Of a DNA stretch of 64,000 nt, positions 11,934 to 23,159 are shown in pieces; position 1 is the first letter of the stretch; each line of letters starts with the position of its first letter. Source of the stretch: Phlegmacium glaucopus (Eukaryota > Basidiomycota > Agaricomycetes > Agaricales > Cortinariaceae); contig MU130497.1 of NCBI GenBank assembly GCA_015039465.1, positions 857,380-921,379 on the forward strand. The letters are read 5' to 3'. The translations under genes and the position numbers were made by a program. The notes under the pieces are model-generated. The model searched no databases and was not told where the DNA came from. It was given only the letters and a program-made list of their open reading frames with translations.

Positions 11934-13996
11934 TCAAGATGTCAAGAATTGAGGTTTATGTATATGTAAACCGTCAAAGGGATGTAGTAGCAATGCGATA
12001 GTCCTGTCAACCACCGCAAGAAAAGCATCATGCGTCAAATTTGCTGGATCGACGGGGGCCTGGGCAGCATGGACGAGGATCTGGAGATCAAAGAAAAGTT
12101 CATAAAGGGGACTGCTCATGAAGTTTGTGACTATGCGGTCCACTTTGGGATCCGTTGGAAACGTAAGGACACGAGACCCACTCTGCCTTTCAATGTCGTC
12201 TGGAGTTGCTTGGCGGAAGGCTTGGCGGAATATTGTGCGAAAAGCCTTGCACTGGGCGTGGACGTCAGCTGGTGCAGATTTGTTGATTGCCCGAAGCTGG
12301 ACGTTACGCATAACACAAAAAGAGAGTACTTCGACGTCGTGGGTTGGTTGGTGCATGACACGCTGAGTGCCTTGTGGGCTCAAGATTTTCCGGGTCATGA
12401 ACTGGACCATTCCCTGAGAAATGCATTCAGTTTGAAGAAAAGAAGTGATCCGAGTTAACTCACCACCATACCTGTACCCCGATTCAAACGTAGTATGTTG
12501 GCTGGTGATAACTGGGCATCTTCGAAGGGTTAAGCCTTGGATACAAGCAAACCCGAGATCAGTTATGAATCCATAGAGTCCATCATCGTCCTGTGTCTCG
12601 GTAAGTAGAATGTTACCAGCGCTGATATCGCGGTGAAGAATTCCCCTATCACAATCGCGGTCCGAAGTATAGTCCCACAATGGGCGACCAACAGTACGAA
12701 GAATTAACCGATGAAGAACTGGTGTCGGTTGGCCGATTATCGAATGTCGCCCCTCAAATTTTGCACAGTAATTGGAAATTCAGCAAGCCCAGGAAACCTG
12801 ACGTCGCCACCACATTCGAATTCTGCCAGCCCTTGAGGATTCGGCTTTTCAATCGACAAGTAAATATCGGACTCGGATGTCCTAGCACTGCTGAGCCAAG
12901 CTGTCTTCAGGATCATCACATTTCCGCGCAGGCATGGCAGCTTGTTATCGCCTATAATGTACTCTTTGACGCGCCAAACGTTGGTCGCACGACCCAAATA
13001 ATAAAGGGAGGTCCAGATAGGAGAACCGATAGTACACCGAAACCACGGCGGAAGGGTATTTAGTCTGGCCAGTGAGCTCCTCGGTTTCCTCTTCAGTCAA
13101 AATGCGAACTGTTGGGTCAAAACCTAGGTCCCTTATGGATAATTCACAGGCAAGGCTGCGAGCAACGCGAACGAAGACGTCGGTGGCCTCAGACATATCG
13201 TAGATGGGGGGAGAATGTGACTCCATCACAATCAAAGATCCCGACGCAAAATTCCATTCCGAAGATCAGGATTCCGACACAGAACAGCATAAACGGGCGA
13301 GCGGACATGAACAGCAGGGCGTAGTCGGAACATTGGGTCACAATGGGAGGTATCGTGCCTGCAGTCGCAGGTTTAGGCCCTTGCTTATTAGATGGCTTTA
13401 CTTCGCCAAAGCCATCACGATCGCGCCAGTTCCTCGAAGTGGATGCGCCTACTCCTCCTGCAGCAAGTGTAATGTCAGGGCTGACGCTGGGGAAACCAAA
13501 TGTGTGGGGTTCATCAGCTTTGAGCATGCCGTTTGTTTTTGTGAACTATGAGGTCCGACAGTAAGACCAGATGTTGTTACATAATTAAACAGGCGGACCT
13601 GTAAAGGGGAATAGTCAGACTGAAAGAATGGGGGAAAGTCGTGGAGAATGTCGCATACTAAAGATCATACATACTTTTCTCTTCTACACTTCCATGGTTT
13701 CCGCTTTTCTCCTCCCTGTCATTGTCGCTTCTCTTGTTACCGACCTCCTCGACCAACGCGTCGGGCGACTTCCTCGAGGCTTGTTCCGCCAATTCCTTTA
13801 GGAGGGAGACATCGCTTGCATACAAGAACTTCAAGGTGGATGCGCACGTTGCGACGAGATCGTCATCGACTTCATCGACGCGCAGACGCCTAAACACCGA
13901 GGGATCATCGTACACTATTTTACTGGCCAGATTGATGTCCTCACGACAGGACCCGACATTGGATTCTACGAGATGATTCTGGACATTGAAGCGCAT
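11934..13996 (-). pseudogene. FunK1-type protein kinase, probably disrupted
   Basis: The C-terminal part reads as a FunK1 kinase, a eukaryotic-kinase subfamily expanded in mushrooms: TVGRPLWDYTS, the catalytic loop HRDISAGNILL, the DFG-equivalent DLGFA, then a mostly helical tail. Upstream exons carry the FunK1 N-terminal parts: a Ser/Glu-rich segment (from about 13996), SDYALLFMSARP, YDMSEATDVFVRVARSLA and LGRATNVWRVKEYI. Two breaks appear. At 13206-13211 a run of six G (C on the coding strand) puts FSP and IYDMS in different frames. Near 13035, VVSV and TIGSPIWTS are in different frames. A 50-nt intron near 12740-12790 can bridge a third apparent shift. Start uncertain: the frame is open above the ATG at 13996. 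Pseudogene is favoured, but homopolymer sequencing error could explain the first break. Confidence 0.7.
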
Positions 13997-14299
13997 AAGA
14001 CGAGGGGAATCCAAAAGACTGTCACAGTTTGTGACCAGTCGATTTCTTCACGCCGACCCGGCCCCGATTCATCATTTATATTCCGGTCAAATAGCCCTAC
14101 GGGCAGTGCCTTGACACAGTCTTTTACTTACAGGTAGTAGCGTTCACAAAGTGCCAGGTCTGAAAATTTTGATTCGCGATCAACATTTCCGCAAACAGCT
14201 ATAATACACCAGGTTGCAATGGAAAATATAATATCTTTGTTATCCTGCGATGTGCTTAGAAGAAACCAGAGCAATCGAATCAATTTTGACATCGTCAGA

Positions 14300-15752
14300 T
14301 CATTTTCTATAGAAGGGCTTGTTGGCAACTACTGAAGAGACCATTTCTTCACACAAACCAATATACTTTCCTGGATCACAGAGTGATTCTAGCTCTTCTC
14401 TGCTTATCCCACACTGCTTGACAACCTCATTCTCTAGTAGGCACTCGACGAATTTTTGTGTGGGATCAGTGGCCATCTTCCTGCAAATATCATAAACCAA
14501 GTCATGCGCCACCTGTCGTCCTACTTTTTTCCCAAGGGCCATCATAACTGCCTCGGATGCGATGGCGCCATTGGTAATATCGAGGTTCCTCCTCATAATT
14601 TCGGGATGTACCTCCAATCCCTCTAGCAGCAGCTGAGTGTGTATCAATGTTGCATGCGTCAGAGTAGAAATTTGCGGTAACACTATCCATTCGATTTCCC
14701 ATGGTCCTGTGCTTCGTTCGTGATCCTCCACCATGGCATCGAACAACGCTGCACTTAATTGTTTGATGGTACTAGCCATCGCCGTAATATAGACACTTGA
14801 AATCGGGTTACGTTTCTGTGGCATAGTGCTGCTTGACCCTCGGTGGGGAGCATACGGTTCTGAAACCTCACCAACTTCTGTCTGCATGAGGAGTTTGACA
14901 TCTAGCGCGAACTTTGCGCATGTTCCTGTCACCAACGCAAAGAAGGCTCCGATTTCCGCAATGCAATCACGTTCCGTGTGCCATGCTATTTCTGGTACAC
15001 TTAACCCAAGCTCCTTCGCCAACGCTTCTTGGATTTTAAATGCCAAACCATATGGTAAATCAGTATCTGCAAGTGTGGCAAGCGTGCCAGCCGCCCCTCC
15101 AAACTCCAGGACAAGCAGGCGGGGGAGAATCTCCGCAAGTCGCACTTGGTGCCTGCGAAAGGTGGCTAGAAGCCTTGCCATTTTAAAGCCAAATGTGATG
15201 GGAACAGCCTGCTGTAAATTCGAGCGTCCTGGCATTGGCGTGGTCGCATGTTCCACAGCTAGATCATGTAAAGCCTTCGTTATCCCTTCTAACGCTTTGG
15301 ATACTAGTTGGCAGGTATCGCGTAACTGCAAGATCGTAGCTGTGTCTGTAACGTCCTTTGAAAAATGAGTATCACATATCTACCACTAGGCCTTCAGCAA
15401 AATAAAATATGCGACACACCTGTGTCGTAGCTCCCCAATGAGTCCACTCTCCAAGTCCTGGTTTGACACTGTTGGCCAGCCGGACTACTTGTTTGACAAG
15501 AGGTAAGACTGGATAACCGATCTTTCGGGTTTCCTCTGCAAGTTCTTCCATATCAATCATTTCAATCTTACACCTCGCACCAATCGCATCTGCTGCTTCT
15601 AGCGGAATCATTCCGAAACGTGCTTGAACGATAGCAAGGCAGGCTTCAAATTGAAGGTAATACTTGGTACGTGTCTCATCGCTCCAGATTTTTGAGGACT
15701 CCGGTGTTGAAAATATGTGTCGAAATATGATTGAATCAGTTACAGTTGCCAT
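14300..15752 (-). CDS. PcaB-like lyase (3-carboxy-cis,cis-muconate cycloisomerase-like, fumarase/aspartase superfamily)
   Basis: Two exons, 15752-15420 and 15355-14300 (1389 nt), give 462 residues, the usual size for this superfamily. They join after GATTQ into DVTDTA, the conserved first active-site region. Further signatures are the central catalytic stretch GSSTMPQKRNP, the helix-rich middle, and DHERSTGPWEIEWIVLP, which is closer to bacterial PcaB-type enzymes than to fumarase or adenylosuccinate lyase. The expected chemistry is anti elimination or cycloisomerisation at a carboxylated substrate, possibly in protocatechuate-type aromatic catabolism, though the exact substrate cannot be read from sequence. 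The start ATG at 15752 gives MATVTDSIIF; no targeting signal is evident, so cytosolic. It is divergent from the MIF-like gene, sharing a 550-bp upstream region. No break seen. Confidence 0.85.
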
Positions 15753-16302
15753 TGGGAAAGATACCCTCACAATCGGCTGTAGAAGAACAGATGAGGTGAA
15801 TTTCTGTTATCGGCCCGGCAACGAGCTTTAAGTTTCGGATTCCGACAGATTGCCGAGCACTCGGCGCTATCGCGATTGTAATGCCATTGCTAGCTAGTAC
15901 TACTAGTTGAAATTTCCTGTGTGATAGCAGTGATATTGTCATATAAGAACCTGAGATGTCCACATCAGTATGTCTCATTCAAAAATGATTGGGGTGTTGA
16001 ACCCTGGGAGTTTGAGGCAAATTTGGTGGTAAATGAATGCAAAGATTGTTTTCCAGGTCATTTTGAAACATGCCCATCCATCGTCGCGATTAAAGTCTCT
16101 CTTCTGCTATTTCTCCAGTACTACTGATCAGCACCAGCATTCAGGGGAAGACTTCGGCGTACGTAGGAGCCTCATAGTATCCGACCATATCGCAACCGAG
16201 CGGACCGATCTGCGACCATAGGTCTCAGCTGAAATTTTAATTTCCCAAGCCACAGTATTTGAAGCTTATCTCCAAACCACTACCTTGCATATTTTGACCA
16301 CC
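15753..16302. other. Intergenic region between divergent lyase and MIF-like genes
   Basis: About 550 bp holding both upstream regions. Short frames on both strands lack motifs or sensible splicing. No promoter element is firm enough to name. Confidence 0.4.
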
Positions 16303-16904
16303 ATGCCCTTTCTCAATCTCATTACCAATGTCAAGGTAAATTAGACGGCGGCGCTCCTTGATCGTACTAGCACAGTAACTTGAAATTCACTATAGATTGC
16401 CGACGCCAAGGCGTTCGCTCTGGAATTTTCCAAAGTGCGCAACTGTGGTGGACTTGAAAGGTCCAATGGATAATTGAACGTAATTTCTGTTATAGTTCGC
16501 TGCTGAGACTCTTGGCAAACCAGAGGCATACATGAGTGTCTTGATCACCTACAACGAAACGCTCTTTTGGCGGCACCTTTGATCCCGCAATCAATCTGCG
16601 AATTGTAAGTCATTAGAATGCAACAGAGTTACTCATAATCTGTTTGGGTTATATAGGACAGCCTCGACAACATTAATCGAGAAGTGAATGAGAAATATAG
16701 CAAAGCGTTCTTCGATTTCTTCCAGAAGAAATTGGATGTACCAACCAATCGTGGATATGTCGCTTTTGTTGATCCTGGTCGAGCAAATTTAGGGTACGCT
16801 ATGTTCTCTGTGGGAGGGTCGGCCAACTAGATGCTCACTTGAAACTAATTTTATCAATTAGATATGAAGGCACCACTTTTGCCACAATTTTCGGAAAAGA
16901 CTGA
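16303..16904 (+). pseudogene. MIF-like tautomerase-superfamily gene with a one-base frameshift
   Basis: Five exons (16303-16335, 16396-16434, 16496-16604, 16657-16793, 16862-16904) encode a macrophage-migration-inhibitory-factor-like protein: MPFLNLITNVK with the N-terminal Pro2 that acts as catalytic base in this superfamily, then KAFALEFSK, AAETLGKPEAYMSV, the acidic helix EVNEKYSKAFFDFF, GYVAFVDPGRANLG and a TTFATIFG C-terminus. The exons sum to 361 nt, one more than a multiple of three. The extra base is in TTTT at 16565-16568: as printed the frame stops soon after ETLFW, whereas one T fewer gives the family's FGGTFDP and an uninterrupted 119-residue protein, the normal MIF length. Everything else, splice sites included, is intact, so this is either a very young pseudogene or a homopolymer error. 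Confidence 0.85.
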
Positions 16905-17412
16905 ACGAGAGAAAAGGGTGCTCCAACGAGAAAAAGTGGGGTTGTGTGACCCACTGATTTGAAAGAAACGGACAAACGTATCGAATTGTGGCATCTACTG
17001 AAATGATGAAACCCTATGTTTTATATTTGATTCTACTTACATCTTTATGAATTCAAATCTGAAAGTGTCTACTAGTCTCAAGTTCTATTCGTCAACATAA
17101 CTTACTCTCAATATGAGCCACGTCGACCGGGTTGTTGTGAAGAAGAGAACATGCACGTGACGTCTTGACTATAAAACAAATAAAAAATCCAATTTATGAA
17201 TAGATTTGCTCATCGTTCACTTGCAGTTGATGGATATAACCTACCGCGACTCTGGCCTCCTTGTCTTCCACCTCTATTGCAACAATAAAATGATCAGAAA
17301 AGAACTCCTCATCACCTCCTTCATCTCGACGCTGAGTGGTGTATATTCAGGCACTGCCATAACTACACAAGATTGGAAATATGAACATAACCACAACATA
17401 ACGATCTGTTGA
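16905..17412. other. Intergenic region before duplicated module copy 1
   Basis: About 500 bp of AT-rich sequence. One + frame (17206-17412) has no recognised motif and ends at the left edge of the duplicated module. No supportable feature. Confidence 0.4.
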
Positions 17413-20248
17413 TCTAATCTAATCTAGCGTCCCAGCCATGCTGTGTCGTGCTGTGTTCTGGGCTCCAAACAGATACCCTTCACTTTACCACTTCGAGAAT
17501 CCAGCAGCTCCTCCTTGCCCGTTTCATTGAACGACCGATCCTCTGCGAACCCGCCTCTATTGATTCTTGAATGCAGCGTTTACTGGAATACGTTTCTTCG
17601 AGGGCATTTGAGCCTTCAATTGCGAGCTGGAAAGTATGTTTCGAGACTACGTACGATGATTACTTCTCGTTTCCTGAAACCCAATGCCTAGATCCTACTT
17701 GCCGCAGTAGCAATATGCCCTTGCCTTCTCACGTTAAAGTTCATGTTCATTTCTATCGCAAGGGCACTCACAACAAACAAGGAGATCACACCGATAGCAG
17801 AGCAAGCTGCAACGACTGCGGGCCAGGTTCCCAAATTGGTTGAAAGATCAGAGGAATCGTCTCAAATTCTCGAGAATATAGCACAACTCGACCAGTACGA
17901 GCTTTCATTTCAAGGCATACCTTCCGACGTAGTGCTGATTTACGGTTTTCTCACCAGACGGTTAACAGCGATTCACGAGACTTTTAAGGTATTCAAACGA
18001 TTCGATTATATATGCTTGTTCTGACTGATCGTTGCACAGCAGGCTGTTTCACGAGACGGCCTATCCGGGCACAGATTCACGCCTGAAAACGAGCAGGAGA
18101 GCAGTTCTCATTCCGTAAGCTTCACAAGCCCTGACTCTCTTAAATTTTGACTTGAATTAATTCAGACTTCCCAGCAGTTGAATGCCCACACTGATCTTCT
18201 GCCTCAAACCCATTCCAGGTTTTAACAATTCCTTGACATTTTCAATGGCATACTGATGGTTCTTAGTACATCGTATTTCCATAACGCCCGCGATGTTGTG
18301 TGCGCTGGGGCGACATTTAACAGTATCTCGGGCGATTATATAATGGCGGATGCAAACAATGAAAGTGAGCAATATACTTTTTTTAACTTGGGCAGCTTGT
18401 TCAAACGTACCTCCGACATAGATGGTCGAACCATGCAGGGCATCGTTAAAGGCCGGTGTGCAGTATGTTCTAGCCTCAAATTTCTTCTCTTTACTGACTA
18501 TATCATAGCTTGACGACAAAGATTTGTCTCTCGAGAGACTAATTTACAAGGCTCCTGGATACCGATTACACTCTGCTCGGATCAAAAGATCTGGCGAGAG
18601 GGTGGTAATGAAGGTCTATCAAGGTAGTCATGCTAAGAAGGTAAGCTCTAGGTTGATACAACCAAATGTTGTCTTACCTCTTCATCGAAGCGCTGTCTGG
18701 CAGCCGCCATATTCATGATCAAACAGCAAGTGATGTATGACAGCAGCATTCTTATTTGACCTCCATAAATTAAACTAACAAATCACCCGTCAGGCATTCA
18801 AACGTTCTTCATTTGATAGCAGTCCCGCCCCGCAAATCCGAGTCAAATTTTCTTATCTTCGATGGCGGTTTGTATCTCTGCATACTCAAAGTTATTAATT
18901 TTAATTGTAATTTGGAATAGAATATGAAGGCACTGTTGATCTTATGCTCGGTCATGCTCTCAACAAGAAGAATCTTGAACAAAGTCTGATCTTGGGAATG
19001 CGAACGGTGCGTACGAGGATCGCTTGCAGCGGCGTTACGATTGTGCTCAATTTATTCAAGGTTGTCGGTCTCTCCGTAGGATACGTATCCTTATGTATCT
19101 CTGCATGAATTTAACCAATTTTTAGGCAGGTTTAGACTATCTACATGATCTGAATTATCCTTTTGCATCTGTGGGATTAGACGTAAGTGAAAAGTGACGC
19201 CATTCCTCCTTGACTGTCACCGAACCACCCTTCTAGCATTTTGTTCTCTTGAACTGTAGGGGAAAAATAACCATCAGCTTTGACCCAGATGAACTGCCAG
19301 TCGACCAGTTTACAGAGTCAGACCAACAATTTGACTCGCCCAATCGCACGCACTGGGCAATGCAAGTTTTCCATGGACTGTGTCAAAAGGCGAGGTTTCC
19401 TATAATTCCAAGTGGAGTAAACTGAGCCCTTTTATTTTCATCAGACATTCGAAGATGCGTGCAAGGAGCACTATGCTAGCAAGTCTTTTCTCTTTTGGAA
19501 TCGGTAGGCCTGACTAATCCCACTGAGTATTTAGATCAGATCCAACGCAACTTTGATGATGACTTAAATGATGATTCCCGCGAGAATATGTTAGAGGAAC
19601 CAGGCAATGATACTGGGCAGCTTCGTGAAAGCTCCCTTCTGTCGATCCAGTCTGATTTAGCTCCACCAATGGCGACAGCTCCCTCTTCGAGGTCGCCCCA
19701 AAGGACACTCCCAAACGGACACCGTCAGGAATTAGTTTGGAATCCACTGACAGCAGAGACCCACACTCTTTATGATATCTCGTCCCAGTTTCAATACTTT
19801 CTCAACTCTTATACCTTATCTTCGTTGAATCATCGTCGCGGTCGCTATACAGCCAGAACGTCACATCGGTGTCCTGGATACACTCGCATTGAGATCACTT
19901 TGACCACAGATATCGCGCGCAGTACTATTTTCTCCCATTCCAGTCCCAACCCGCACGAGAGATGTCCTGTCTGCAAGGAAATCGTTAAAGATGCAGAAAT
20001 CTTCAACTGTATATGTAGCGGTACTGGTGAGTAGGAAATCTACCAGCGCCTTATCGAGCACTATTTAAGTACCACCACAGATGATGAATCTAAAGCTACT
20101 ATTCGGTGTTCCACATGCTCTGAGTGGCATCATAGGACCTGCGTAAATTCTTTCGACGTTGGGCATCACAAATTTGTATGTGAGCGCTGCAATCCTGAGA
20201 ACGGCAAAGAAGGCAATCTCCAGGATATCGACCATGCCATATCTTACA
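17413..20248 (+). pseudogene. Duplicated module copy 1: truncated pseudokinase-PHD gene
   Basis: This copy closely matches 31920-34807 over its whole length apart from scattered mismatches and small indels. In order it carries a hydrophobic helix near 17700-17760, a helical stretch with LVERSEESSQIL and IPSDVVLIYGFLT, a short motif like CAGATFNSISGDY near 18301-18345, a kinase-like N-lobe (APGYRLHSARI, VVMKVYQGSHAKK), a degenerate C-lobe (AGLDYLHDLNYPFASVGLD, FVLLNCRGK, ISFDPDEL) without HRD or DFG, and a PHD-type zinc finger (CPVCKE ... CSTCSEWHH ... CERC). The N-terminal frame is broken by TAG at 17689-17691 where copy 2 has CAG. Homology to copy 2 stops at 20248, just inside the first TPR unit, so the TPR array and CHAT domain are gone. 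The kinase-like part lacks catalytic residues, so it is likely a pseudokinase. Probably non-functional. Confidence 0.75.
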
Positions 20249-20293
20249 TTCGGCCATACATCCGAGAAAGTAATGACCTCACTTTAATCTTGC

Positions 20294-20899
20294 TTGGCTT
20301 CCCTTGTTGATGAGGTTGGTCTAGTCTCACCGGATCTCATTCACCCGCAGACGCCAGCCCATGTATATTTATCATGGCCATTGGTCAAGTACAACCTGCG
20401 GAGGTCCCAGGGACAGCCGTTGATTACGTTCGATGCTGGATTTAACCCTCGACTCGAAAAATATGCCGTGAGGGCCCTCAGACCAGGAGATTATGTATCT
20501 TCTCCACTCACCCGGCAAGTGTCCGTAATGCATCTCTCTGAGACCGCCTTTGTCAATTGGATTATCATCACATGCGAGAAGCTGCCACTCTGGCCCATCG
20601 AACTCAAGCAAACAACCAACCTCCGGGTGATCGACATTTTTAGGGCAATCTATGATACTTACGCCCAACCCTTGACCCAAGAGGAGTTGATATACTTTGG
20701 GAGAAGTACCATCGAACGCTGTGCAGGTGCTTTCAAGCAAAGGTGTGAAGATGGTCCAGAATTGGCCTGCCTGGCAGAGACGAAAGGAATGCTCCGTATT
20801 GATCTGCTAAGGGGTAGGCGGATTTTCGAAGGACTTTACCCGGATAGAGGCAATATAGGCCATTACAAGCTGGTTTTCGATGAACCACCACGACGTTAA
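20294..20899 (+). CDS. DUF6699-family protein, 5'-truncated
   Basis: A 201-codon frame with DUF6699 character, a domain common in Agaricomycete proteins of unknown role: LSWPLVKYNLRRS, PLITFDAGF, a WPIEL strand, then VIDIFRAIYDTYAQPLTQEEL and a basic Arg-containing tail, ending at TAA (20897-20899). The frame has no ATG at its 5' end; a stop lies just upstream, and the first in-frame Met is about 80 residues in, so either an upstream exon was lost or the start is hidden. Its 5' end lies 45 bp from where duplicated copy 1 breaks off, so the rearrangement that truncated copy 1 may have removed this gene's start as well. No signal peptide or membrane segment. Function unknown. Confidence 0.65.
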   Translation: MASLVDEVGLVSPDLIHPQTPAHVYLSWPLVKYNLRRSQGQPLITFDAGFNPRLEKYAVRALRPGDYVSSPLTRQVSVMHLSETAFVNWIIITCEKLPLWPIELKQTTNLRVIDIFRAIYDTYAQPLTQEELIYFGRSTIERCAGAFKQRCEDGPELACLAETKGMLRIDLLRGRRIFEGLYPDRGNIGHYKLVFDEPPRR

Positions 20900-21665
20900 T
20901 TTTTCCTTCGATTTTTTCTTTTTCTTTTGACGCCGCTTGACGACTTGTTACGACGCTTTTTCTATGGTCGTCTAATTTACCTATTCTCGTGAGTTCTCCC
21001 CAATCTTTTTTGTAAGTCAGCACTAAACATTTCTACTCACCCTTAGGGACTTATTTGTATACTCCAGTCACGCCTATCATCCTATCATCTGTATTATCTT
21101 TCAATCCTTCGTCAGTGTCTGTATGCATGCCATGTTCACCTTTTTTTGTCATCACCACTCAACTATCCATTTGTTCATTTGTATACCTCTCATCCCTCTC
21201 CTTTCCTTCTTGTTCTTTCCAGTCGTTACACCTGTCGTCCCAAGTTCGCATTGTTTGCTTTGAACCGGTTTTCATATGTTGTTTAAGCCCAACACCCCTT
21301 ATGTTTAACTAGGGGTTGACTGCGTTGACATGACACCTTGCTGACTTTGTAAGCATCTTGGAATGTTATGATACCAGCACATTTAGCTATTGAAGACAGA
21401 GTAAGTAAAATGTATATAAGAGTTGACTTTGACTCATTGTAAAGCAGCATGATAATCTAATTCCATCGAAAGGATTTATTCTGAATCAGTAGCCATTTGA
21501 TGCAGGAGGTAGGATTGAAGGTATTTACCATTTGTTTTGCTTTTTCTTCTTTTTTGCCAGACCTTCGACGAGTGGGGATTCTCCCTTGGTTGCTGTAGCA
21601 TCATCATCTTCATCCACTGCCCTCTTTTTTCCATCCACCTTTGACAACACACTTGTGGGTGAGGG
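20900..21665. other. Intergenic region up to hAT MITE 1
   Basis: The 3' side of the DUF6699 gene runs into T/C-rich sequence with short open frames lacking motifs. A Ser/Thr-rich frame near 21055-21312 looks like composition bias. The 8-bp target duplication of the following MITE is at 21658-21665. Confidence 0.4.
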
Positions 21666-22411
21666 TAGGGATGCCGAAGTTCAGTTTGGTTTGGTTCAGG
21701 ACCTATTTTCTCAGAACCAGAACCAGAACCACTTAGGAAAACCAGAACCAGAACTGAACCAACAGAACCAGTTAAAAATAGACTTTTGTTACTAGGATAT
21801 CACCAATTAGACAAGAAATTCTCATTTTAAATTTTATTTTCTAAAATTATATCTTATTTCTTAGAAATAAATATATCTTGAAATTTGAGGCCAGAAGTTT
21901 GTAGTATTGGTGTTATAGCTATGACATCACTAAAGTAGACATGAAAAGAAAAAATACTACTAAATCATTTTGCCAACTAGTGACAACTTTGAATTGGATT
22001 CTTGCAATAGGAGTATATTAATATTAATAAAACCTGGAGTTATAAAGTAAATGAGACATATTATTGATTATGTACTATGCCAGACCAATAAATGATGCTT
22101 CTGATTGGAAATATATTGTGTTGGTGACTTGAGTAAATATTTTCATTACAGATACAGGTACATTGTGCCATTTAACCCGTAAAATAATGAAATAAGTAAA
22201 TATATTACTTAAATGTTTGCCTTGGGATATAGTGGTTCAGAATGGTTTGAACCGGTTCAGAACCGGTTCTCAGATTTCTGGCCAATCAAGAACCAGAACC
22301 AGAACCAGATGGCTGAGGCCAAACCAGAACCAGAACTGAACCAGAAACTTGGTTTGGTCTGGTTGGTTCTGGTTCTCTGGACTGGTTCAGAACTGAACTT
22401 TGGCATCCCTA
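21666..22411. mobile_element. hAT-type MITE 1 with 8-bp target-site duplication
   Basis: The 746-bp element is bounded by inverted termini TAGGGATGCCGAAGTTCAG (left) and the near-complement ACTGAACTTTGGCATCCCTA (right), and flanked by the perfect 8-bp direct repeat GGTGAGGG at 21658-21665 and 22412-22419. An 8-bp duplication and short inverted termini are hallmarks of the hAT superfamily. The subterminal regions carry many copies of GGTTCAGAACC- and CCAGAACCAGAA-type words in opposite orientations. The interior is AT-rich and has no transposase, so it is non-autonomous. The clean duplication points to insertion rather than rearrangement. Confidence 0.9.
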
Positions 22412-22824
22412 GGTGAGGGCCATTGCTCCATGTGGCATATACAAGTCCCTTCAAATGAAATTATACTGGTATTTTTATAGTGTCTTTGTGAGCGTTGGGT
22501 TTCTTAAAGATGCTAGGGATTGACAGACAAACAGTGAGTAAATTATTTTCACATGGCAGACAAGACCATCACCATCAACACGTGCAATCATGGAAGTTAC
22601 TGGCAAGTCTTGTGTTACCTTTGAAAGCCGCATCCACTGATAAGAATGAGCCCCTAAAGGGGACTCGTAACTGAGTGTGACATTGTTATCTAGGGTATAA
22701 GATTTAATAGGTTATGGGCCTTCCGAAATTGGATACCCACCAATTTTTTAAAAAAAAACAACACTCTTGTTCTACACAATTTTATCAATCCTACTTCCAA
22801 AAAAATTTCCCCCTTTGTGCTGCT
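22412..22824. other. Sequence between MITE 1 and the Copia gag fragment; possible Copia LTR end
   Basis: A segment ending in GGTTATGGGCC near 22708-22718 resembles a primer-binding site next to a Copia LTR, consistent with the gag-like frame that follows. No matching LTR partner was found in the window, so this is tentative. Confidence 0.3.
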
Positions 22825-23155
22825 ATGGCACCTACCCCTGATATTGCAGTATCTTCTACTATCAACCTCACTAATGCCACAAAGCCTGTCATTCATATCT
22901 GAAATATCTCCACTCATTTCTCTGGAGAGAACCTGGATCACATGAAGGCAAACTGGAAGAAATGGAGCACAAATATGCATCTCAGCCTTAATGTTTCTGC
23001 CCTGGGCCACCATATCGACCCACTTCATAGCAGACCTCCTGACACACTGACACACCCCACCTCATATGGCAATTGGCTCACCAATGACCTGGCTGTACAG
23101 GCTTTTATTGAGATGCATTGTTCTGATATTGAGTGGGAATTCAAGGACTTTACAC
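22825..23155 (+). mobile_element. Copia-type retrotransposon gag fragment
   Basis: The frame starts with ATG at 22825 (MAPTPDIAVSSTINLTN), has one stop near 22900, then reads LDHMKANWKKWSTNM and SYGNWLTNDLAVQAFI. The pattern of a short N-terminus, a W-containing 'NWKKWS' helix and 'NDLAVQAFI' matches the gag of Ty1/Copia elements. It is cut off near 23155 by the inverted-repeat element; no protease, integrase or reverse transcriptase follows. Degenerate fragment. Confidence 0.6.
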
Positions 23156-23159
23156 TCCC

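Noticed and set aside
12030..12458. 142-codon + frame opposite the FunK1 kinase
   Set aside because: It overlaps the kinase C-terminal coding exon on the other strand and has no motif of its own.
14826..15368. 180-codon + frame opposite the PcaB-like lyase
   Set aside because: Antisense shadow of a strongly supported coding exon.
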